From positions 1 through 21,735 of the forward strand of contig CAYTBT010000039.1 in NCBI GenBank assembly GCA_964436125.1: a stretch of 21,735 nt of DNA, in the 5' to 3' direction. How positions within the stretch are numbered: position 1 is the first letter of the stretch; each line of letters opens with the position of its first letter. This document shows positions 15,943 to 21,735 of the stretch, one piece after another. The notes beneath the pieces were generated by a model that saw only the letters and a list, made by a program, of their open reading frames with translations, did not search any database and was not told the DNA's origin. The stretch comes from CAYRFF01 sp964436125. GTDB lineage: Bacteria; Bacteroidota; Bacteroidia; Chitinophagales; Saprospiraceae. Both the position numbers and the translations under genes were made by a program.

Positions 15943-17922
15943 TTAAATGCTATATCCGATTCCGGCTTTGAAATTAATGGCATCGAGGATATCCTTATTG
16001 GGGCCTACTCCATCAAATCCCATGAAATTCTGATATTGTACCTTGAAATGGAGCGCGAGCATACCCGTTAATTGATACCGTGTGTCCAGGCCTATGAAGA
16101 TACTCGTGTATAAGCCTTCCTTGGGGCCACCACCTTTTAATAAGCCTTGAAAAAACGCCTTGTTGCTTAATTCTGATTCTTGAAAATCGGTGCCATGAGG
16201 TGCCGGCTGACCGTAAATTTCCATCAATGAAGTTCCTAGTCGCTTCTGTTGAATATCATAGGCAGCACTCACAATTGCATGAATATTTACGCCTGTTGAT
16301 ATACCGAAACTCCAGTTTTTCAATGCTATTGCAGTGTACTGCACCTCCAGTGGCATTGTGATTTCTCGGAAGGAAATTTCTCGCAAGCTTACGCTGTTGA
16401 TACCTTGCCGTAAGCTACCATAAGTTTCCGATATCTGTGGTGGAATATAGGCGTAACTATTGTACTCAAGACCTAGACCTAGTGCAAATTTATGATTAAT
16501 GAAGTGATAATAGGCGATTCCGATACCATTTCCTGGTTGAATTGACCTTACGGGTGCTACATCATAGAATGGATCATAAGGCGTGGAAATAATATCGAGC
16601 CTCTGATTATAGTATAGATAAAAAGCTCCAGGATGACTTCCGGTGTGTATTTTGAGCCCTTCAGACACTTGCGTTGAAGCTGAAACAAGCTTTAATCCGT
16701 GTCCCGTGGATAATTCCGGTGTAATTTCAGGGAGGAAATCTGTGGAATATCCTTCTGTGCTATTATGCTTAGTAAATACTGCGGTAGCATTGTTTTTCCT
16801 TTCGTCCTTGGTGGTATTAAATTGTGCGGAATTGTTGCCGGGAGCATCCGGATTTAGCTTGCCGGCAACAGAATGGGATTCAGTGTCTAAAAGTGTACTT
16901 TGTGTTCTTTTTTCTTGTTTTGAGAGTGCTACTTTATACGCAGGATCCAGAGGCGACACTTGACTGATCTTTATCATCGACAGAGCTTGAATGCCAAGGA
17001 TTTCTGAGGATGCTGTATTTTGGCTATGCTGAGGAGATTTTATACTTTTCTCAAGATAGGGGCTTTCAGTATGACTCCTTTTCTGATCGCTCGAGGCAAA
17101 TGCCCTTGCTTCTTGTCGCTCAGAGCCTGAAAGCCCGGATTTAGTTGCACGTGATCCAACTGTCCCGGTGTCATGAGATTCAGCTATCTGTTGTTCTGCC
17201 CTTGTTGAGTTAGGTTCCTGTTCAGTGGAAGAAAATGCCAGTTCCATTTTAACAGACTTCTGTGTATGTCCGACCTCTGATAGCTTGTCTGCATTAGGAT
17301 CTTGAATTTCCAATATTTTTCTTTCAGCCTCCGATGTGTTACTTTCTTCACGAATATCAGTTGAATTGTCGATTGCATATTCATCAAGAGGGACTTCAGA
17401 TGTAGTATCAAGATGATGCAGCCGTGGCAATAACATCCATAGAATAAGCAGCATTGCAGCAACTTCAAGAATGCGTGAGGACCATAAATAGACTTTGGCT
17501 CGTATTCTGTTCTGCAAAAACAGTTGCAATCGAGCCCATGCTTCCTCGCTATAACTTCCATGGATAGAATTCAGAGACTCACGGACATAATCATCGAGCT
17601 CCGTCGCTTCTTGTTTATCTAGCATTGAGCTGAAAGCATCCCAGTCTGACTTGGCATCAGTAGTAGTGTTGTCTTGCAGATGATCTTTTACGAGTTCATC
17701 AATCGAATCGAGCTCGTATTTGTCAAGAAAGTTTTCCCAGTCCGGCTTGAACTGCATTACTGTGGGAAGATGCGACAGCGCCTTAAAGACGGCATTGTCC
17801 ACCGGTGTCTCCTGAAGGGATTTTCCGCGTGCTGCATAAAACTTCAGCCATGCATCTTGAGGCACATCCACAGAGATGTTTTCTAGTGCCTCAATTACCA
17901 TTTTTAACTCACTATCACTCAT
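15943..17922 (-). CDS. Putative dual membrane-spanning anti-sigma factor with C-terminal outer-membrane beta-barrel
   Basis: The 659-residue protein has four parts. Residues 1-140 are predicted cytoplasmic and contain four W-x-x-F/L units (W25, W62, W94 and W129, about 35 residues apart); the first three are followed by a hydrophobic helix such as IDELVKDHL or LDDYVRESL. Residues about 149-168 are one transmembrane helix (RILEVAAMLLILWMLLPRL). Residues about 169-431 are a linker rich in Ser, Thr, Glu, Gln, Asn and charged residues. Residues about 432-659 form alternating beta-strands (GNGIGIAYYHF, FALGLGLEYNSYAY, FSFG-like, HFKVQYQ) ending AINFKAGIGYSI, as in PorT-like barrels. The gene starts 5 nt after an ECF sigma factor gene. 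This order suggests it binds and restrains that sigma factor, as described for Dma proteins of Bacteroides. The role is inferred. Confidence 0.72.
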   Translation of the reverse strand: MSDSELKMVIEALENISVDVPQDAWLKFYAARGKSLQETPVDNAVFKALSHLPTVMQFKPDWENFLDKYELDSIDELVKDHLQDNTTTDAKSDWDAFSSMLDKQEATELDDYVRESLNSIHGSYSEEAWARLQLFLQNRIRAKVYLWSSRILEVAAMLLILWMLLPRLHHLDTTSEVPLDEYAIDNSTDIREESNTSEAERKILEIQDPNADKLSEVGHTQKSVKMELAFSSTEQEPNSTRAEQQIAESHDTGTVGSRATKSGLSGSERQEARAFASSDQKRSHTESPYLEKSIKSPQHSQNTASSEILGIQALSMIKISQVSPLDPAYKVALSKQEKRTQSTLLDTESHSVAGKLNPDAPGNNSAQFNTTKDERKNNATAVFTKHNSTEGYSTDFLPEITPELSTGHGLKLVSASTQVSEGLKIHTGSHPGAFYLYYNQRLDIISTPYDPFYDVAPVRSIQPGNGIGIAYYHFINHKFALGLGLEYNSYAYIPPQISETYGSLRQGINSVSLREISFREITMPLEVQYTAIALKNWSFGISTGVNIHAIVSAAYDIQQKRLGTSLMEIYGQPAPHGTDFQESELSNKAFFQGLLKGGGPKEGLYTSIFIGLDTRYQLTGMLALHFKVQYQNFMGFDGVGPNKDILDAINFKAGIGYSI

Positions 17923-17927
17923 TTTCC

Positions 17928-18488
17928 CTATCCTTCAATAATTCCTTTATTTCTTAACATCTCTCTGAGTTTAGCACGTGCTTTCACGAGATTGGAACGC
18001 GATGTGCTTTCAGAAATATCGAGCATTTTAGCTACTTCACGATGTGAATATCCTTCCATAATATAGAGGTTGAATACTGCTCTATATGTAGGTGTGAGAG
18101 CTTGCACACAAGCGAGAATTTCTCTTTCAACGAGACGACTATTGGCATTGGGGATACTGGATGCAAGATCATAGGCTGTGTCAATATCCTCGGTTCTTCT
18201 TCTCGTGTTTTTCCGGTATTGATCAATGGCTGAATTTACGATAATGCGCTTAATCCATGAATGCAATGCAGTATTGGGTTTATACTTGTGCAGGCTCTTA
18301 AAGACCTTGAGAAAACCATCGTGCAAGATATCCTCAGCTTGCTGTGCGTTCTGTGCATAGCGTAAACATATCGAGAACATAATCGGATAATACGATTCAT
18401 ACAATATTTTCTGTGCCCATCGTTCCTTGCGTAAGCAAGCTGCGATTAGGGATTTTTCATCACCATCATATTGTAAGACTATATTCAT
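17928..18488 (-). CDS. ECF-type RNA polymerase sigma factor
   Basis: The 186-residue protein has the two ECF sigma domains. Region 2 (about 24-93) includes QKILYESYYPIMFSICLRYA, DILHDGFLKVFKSLHKYKP and WIKRIIVNSAIDQYRK for -10 recognition and core binding. Region 4 (about 125-178) includes LTPTYRAVFNLYIMEGYSHR and a helix-turn-helix, REVAKMLDISESTSRSNLVK. No region 3 is present, which is normal for the ECF class. It is first in a two-gene minus-strand unit; the second gene, 5 nt downstream, encodes the large membrane protein that probably regulates it. Its target promoters are unknown. No TAnnTTTG box is obvious upstream, which would be consistent with autoregulation from its own promoter type. 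Confidence 0.93.
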   Translation of the reverse strand: MNIVLQYDGDEKSLIAACLRKERWAQKILYESYYPIMFSICLRYAQNAQQAEDILHDGFLKVFKSLHKYKPNTALHSWIKRIIVNSAIDQYRKNTRRRTEDIDTAYDLASSIPNANSRLVEREILACVQALTPTYRAVFNLYIMEGYSHREVAKMLDISESTSRSNLVKARAKLREMLRNKGIIEG

Positions 18489-19021
18489 ATCATTCTGTAA
18501 GACCTATTTATTCTAGACTTGAATGGCCTTTCCTTCAATATCCTATGTTTTATTAAAAGAAATTCTTATTGAAAAAGTTCTCCTTCTATAAAACATGGAA
18601 TTCCAAGGCTATAAGCATAGATAAACAGATTATTCAATTAAACAACGATAGAGAATGGGAAAACGCTGCATCAGGTCTGAAATATTTCACGGAAATCGGA
18701 ATGGAGATGCCGATTAAGCGGAAAATGAGCTCGGGAAAGGAGACTCGTTGAAGGTAACCGCGATATTGTCAATAATTGTCTATGGATCTGATATTTTTCA
18801 TCTGGATAAGGGCAGAGGGTAGATAATTCAGAGATATAGTAAATATTTCTTATATTTGTACACCGGCTCAGAGAAGAGATTGTAAGGATATTTGCGTAAG
18901 CTAAGGAAGAAAAATAAGCTCATGCACACTTGAATATACTCGGCGAATCTATATAAATTGATAGGGGAATGGGAGCTTCGCCTTGCGTTCAAGATTGAGA
19001 AGAAGAAAGAGTTAATAAAGT
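18489..19021. other. Divergent intergenic region between the sigma factor and parC
   Basis: The 533-bp region must hold promoters for two divergent genes. A plus-strand frame of 60 codons at 18569-18751 starts with TTG and has no recognisable domain, so I do not call it. The clearest signal is a TATATTTG box at 18851-18858. I see no strong terminator or operator. Confidence 0.5.
18851..18858 (+). promoter_or_regulatory. Candidate -7 promoter box for parC
   Basis: TATATTTG, followed by TAC, is an exact TAnnTTTG match. It gives a leader of roughly 155 nt before the ATG at 19022. A -33 TTG is not clear at the expected distance. Confidence 0.5.
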
Positions 19022-21655
19022 ATGGCAGATAAAGAAATGAATTCATTGAAAGGGATGTATAAAGACTATTTTCTGGATTATGCATCCTATGTGATATTGG
19101 AAAGGGCAGTGCCATCGATAGAAGATGGCTTAAAACCGGTGCAACGACGGATATTGCATGCCTTGAAGCAGATGGATGATGGTAGGTTTCACAAGGTCGC
19201 CAATGTAATCGGGCAGACTATGCAGTATCATCCTCATGGAGATGCCGCAATCGGCGATGCGCTTGTGAATATGGGGCAGAAGGAGTTGCTTATCGACACT
19301 CAGGGGAACTGGGGTGACACGAGGACGGGCGATTCAGCAGCAGCACCGAGATATATTGAGGCACGCCTTTCAAAATTTGCCCTCGAGGTAGCATTTAACA
19401 AGAAGATTACGGAGTGGGAACTTTCTTATGATGGTCGGAAAGAAGAACCGGTGAATCTGCCGATGAAATTTCCATTATTACTTGCAATGGGAGTCGAGGG
19501 GATTGCGGTAGGTTTATCAACCAAGATTTTGCCACATAATTTTATCGAATTACTGAAAGGTTCTATTAAAATATTGCAAGGGAAACGCGTGACGCTGTAC
19601 CCGGATTTCCTCACCGGCGGCAAGATTGATGTTACGGAATATAAACAAGGTAAGCGCAGTGGAAAAGTCAAGGTGCGCGCAACCATAGAACGGCGTGGGA
19701 ATTCACAACTTGTTATCACGGAATTACCCTATAATACTACGAGCTCAAGCTTAATCGATAGTATCCTGAAAGCCAATGATAAAGGCAAAATCAAGATTAA
19801 AAAGGTCTCTGACAACACCGCAGGCAATGTTGAAATTGTCGTTGAACTAGCCGGCGGCGTGTCACCTGATCTGGCAGAAGATGCTCTCTATGCTTTCACA
19901 AATTGCGAGATATCCATCTCTCCCAATGCTTGTGTTATTGTCGATGAGAAACCCCATTTCCTTTCTGTGCTCGACATCTTGCGATTGTCAACAGACCATA
20001 CCAAGGACTTATTGAAAAAAGAGCTTGAAATCACGCTGAAAGAACTTCAGGATAAATGGCACTTTGCATCTCTCGAAAAAATATTTATCCAGGAGCGTAT
20101 TTATCGGCGTATAGAGCAATGTGAAAGCTGGGATGAGGTGCTGGAAACGGTGAAAGAAGGGATGTTGATGCATATTGCGACTCCATCTTTTCCTGCAGAT
20201 GATAAAGGGGATAAGCTCGTGATGATGCGCGACTTGACAGATGAGGATATTGAGCGATTGACCAATATTAAAATTAAGCGCATTTCCAAGTATAATATCT
20301 TTAAGGCTGATGAACGCATTAAGGCTATTGAGGATGAAATCGCCATTACTCAGGATCATCTTGATCATCTGGTTGATTATGCTATTGATTACTTTAAATC
20401 ACTCATTGAAAAATATGGTGAAGGACGTGAGAGAAGGACTGAGATCCAGGAATTTGATGAGGTGAACAGGTCAGATGTCATCGTGAACAATGCCAAGCTT
20501 TATGTGAATTTTAAAGATGGGTTTATCGGCAAGGACCTGAAAAATGCGGAATTTATATGTGAGTGCAGTGATCTGGATGATATTATCAGTTTCAGGAAGA
20601 ATGGCAAATATTCTGTGGTGCGTATCGATGATAAGGTATATGTGGGGAAAGGAATACTCCATGCCGATATATGGCGTCGAGGCGATGAAAGAACAACGTA
20701 TAACGCAATTTATACCGATGGAAAGTCAGGGCGCACTTATGCCAAGCGCTTTCACGTCAGTGCTATTACGAGAAGTAAGGACTACGACATTACTACCGGA
20801 GCTGCGGGCTCCAAGTTGCATTACTTTTCTGCCAATCCCAATGGAGAGGCGGAGCTCGTGGAAGTGCTTCTTTCTCCATCGTGTTCAGCAAGGAAAAAAC
20901 GCTTAAAATTTGACTTCAGCGAGCTTGATATTAAAGGAAGGAGATCCAAGGGAAATACGGTGACGAAGTATCCCGTAAGAAAAGTCAAAATGCTTGAAGC
21001 AGGAGAGTCAACCTTAAGTGCCATAGAATTGTATATGGATGAGGTGTCCGGGAAGTTGAATAAAGATGAAAGAGGTCTGTTCCTGGGAGCATATAATACC
21101 GGAGATAGTATTATTGCTTTATACGATGATGGGTCTTATGATATTCACGAGATAACATTTGAGTTAAAGAAGAAATACAATCCGGATGAAATAGTGTATA
21201 TAGGCCGATATGAAGATGATATGGTAGTCACGGCACTTTATTATGACGGGGAAAGGAAATGGACATTGTTGAAGAGATTTGAGATTGAGACCTCGTCCAC
21301 AGATCAGAGATTTATATATATTACCGATCACAAGAAATCGGAATTGATCCACGCTAGCGTAGCTCCGCATCCTATTTTCCGATGCTCATATCGCGATAAA
21401 ACAGGATCCCATGAAGAAGAAATTGATGTTGTTGAATTTATTGACGTGAAAGGATGGAAAGCACTCGGAAACAAGGTCAGTGAGTACAAGTTTTATTTTA
21501 AAGAGGAGCTATCCGGTGAGCTTGATAATGCCGCTGCAGCAAGTGATGAGGAAGATAGTTCTGATGACGTTCAGATAGGTGATACTGTAGATTTTGATAT
21601 TGAAGAGAATGATTCAGATAATGGAGAAGAATCGCAAGGCACTTTATTTGATTGA
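19022..21655 (+). CDS. parC: DNA topoisomerase IV subunit A (ParC) / type IIA topoisomerase A subunit
   Basis: The 877-residue A subunit cuts and rejoins DNA for decatenation together with ParE. The N-terminal breakage-reunion domain begins with DYFLDYASYVILERAVPSIE and DGLKPVQRRIL, followed by HPHGDAAIGDAL (70-81) and the active-site Tyr111 in AAPRYIEARL. A coiled-coil region follows at about 350-470. Residues about 500-830 form a divergent beta-pinwheel C-terminal domain with KGRRSKGNTVTKYP, related to the blade motif but without a GyrA-box (QRRGG.G). The last 40 residues are acidic and end QGTLFD. Absence of the GyrA-box and the resemblance to Bacteroidota ParC support topoisomerase IV rather than gyrase. 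The parE partner is not in the window. Ala75 occupies the place of E. coli GyrA Ser83. Confidence 0.88.
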   Translation: MADKEMNSLKGMYKDYFLDYASYVILERAVPSIEDGLKPVQRRILHALKQMDDGRFHKVANVIGQTMQYHPHGDAAIGDALVNMGQKELLIDTQGNWGDTRTGDSAAAPRYIEARLSKFALEVAFNKKITEWELSYDGRKEEPVNLPMKFPLLLAMGVEGIAVGLSTKILPHNFIELLKGSIKILQGKRVTLYPDFLTGGKIDVTEYKQGKRSGKVKVRATIERRGNSQLVITELPYNTTSSSLIDSILKANDKGKIKIKKVSDNTAGNVEIVVELAGGVSPDLAEDALYAFTNCEISISPNACVIVDEKPHFLSVLDILRLSTDHTKDLLKKELEITLKELQDKWHFASLEKIFIQERIYRRIEQCESWDEVLETVKEGMLMHIATPSFPADDKGDKLVMMRDLTDEDIERLTNIKIKRISKYNIFKADERIKAIEDEIAITQDHLDHLVDYAIDYFKSLIEKYGEGRERRTEIQEFDEVNRSDVIVNNAKLYVNFKDGFIGKDLKNAEFICECSDLDDIISFRKNGKYSVVRIDDKVYVGKGILHADIWRRGDERTTYNAIYTDGKSGRTYAKRFHVSAITRSKDYDITTGAAGSKLHYFSANPNGEAELVEVLLSPSCSARKKRLKFDFSELDIKGRRSKGNTVTKYPVRKVKMLEAGESTLSAIELYMDEVSGKLNKDERGLFLGAYNTGDSIIALYDDGSYDIHEITFELKKKYNPDEIVYIGRYEDDMVVTALYYDGERKWTLLKRFEIETSSTDQRFIYITDHKKSELIHASVAPHPIFRCSYRDKTGSHEEEIDVVEFIDVKGWKALGNKVSEYKFYFKEELSGELDNAAAASDEEDSSDDVQIGDTVDFDIEENDSDNGEESQGTLFD

Positions 21656-21735
21656 GGACCGTGGAATTTAACAATACGCGGCACACCTGTCCAAAACGTT
21701 TTGAAACTTAAAACCTTTTAGGATGAACACTGAAA

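Noticed and set aside
18569..18751. 60-codon plus-strand frame before parC
   Set aside because: It starts with TTG right after an in-frame stop, has no family resemblance and lies in a region that must contain promoters.
21692..21703. 12-bp palindrome CAAAACGTTTTG and a possible ATG at 21723 at the right edge
   Set aside because: The palindrome is simple AT-rich symmetry without a T run of terminator type, and only four codons follow the ATG before the window ends.
1..21735. CRISPR array, prophage or insertion sequence
   Set aside because: No regularly spaced repeats, transposase or integrase motifs, or phage structural genes are visible anywhere in the window.

Overview
The window looks like chromosomal DNA of a Bacteroidota bacterium, probably from the gliding/type IX secretion lineages (Saprospiria, Chitinophagia or Cytophagia-like). 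The signs are a type IX secretion sorting domain at the left edge, a GldC homologue, a TonB-dependent receptor with carboxypeptidase-like N-domain paired with a DUF4249 lipoprotein, a Bacteroidota-type CcmC with a large periplasmic insert, candidate TAnnTTTG -7 promoter boxes, and little sign of Shine-Dalgarno sequences. I see no rRNA, tRNA, CRISPR array, insertion sequence or prophage gene.

Layout. 1-252: 3' end of a secreted protein gene and a strong hairpin terminator. 253-748: no supported gene. 749-1930 (minus): N-acetylmuramoyl-L-alanine amidase. 2095-5433 (plus): overlapping genes for cytochrome c maturation (ccmB, ccmC, ccmD-like) running into a glutamate dehydrogenase, with a terminator at 5566-5605. 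5821-7110: Lrp/AsnC regulator and a TraB/TIKI-family protein. 7241-11597: compact unit of TonB-dependent receptor, DUF4249 lipoprotein, NAD(P)-binding oxidoreductase and gldC. 11598-12507: 0.9 kb without a convincing gene but with several hairpins and a possible pseudoknot. 12508-15914: LysE-family exporter, dipeptidyl peptidase IV and smpB. 15943-18488 (minus): ECF sigma factor followed 5 nt later by a 659-residue membrane protein. 18489-19021: long leader. 19022-21655: topoisomerase IV subunit A.

The most interesting element is the sigma factor plus membrane partner. The partner has a cytoplasmic part with four W-x-x-F/L repeats, one inner-membrane helix, a linker of about 260 residues rich in Ser/Thr/Glu/Gln/Asn, and a C-terminal outer-membrane beta-barrel. 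One chain could therefore join the outer membrane to the sigma factor, as described for dual membrane-spanning anti-sigma factors of Bacteroides. Other points of interest are the structured gene-free block upstream of the LysE exporter, the receptor-to-gldC gene unit, and a beta-clamp-binding-like peptide at the C-terminus of ParC.

Most other genes are recognisable housekeeping or common Bacteroidota families. All calls come from reading the sequence and recalled family features; no database search was run.
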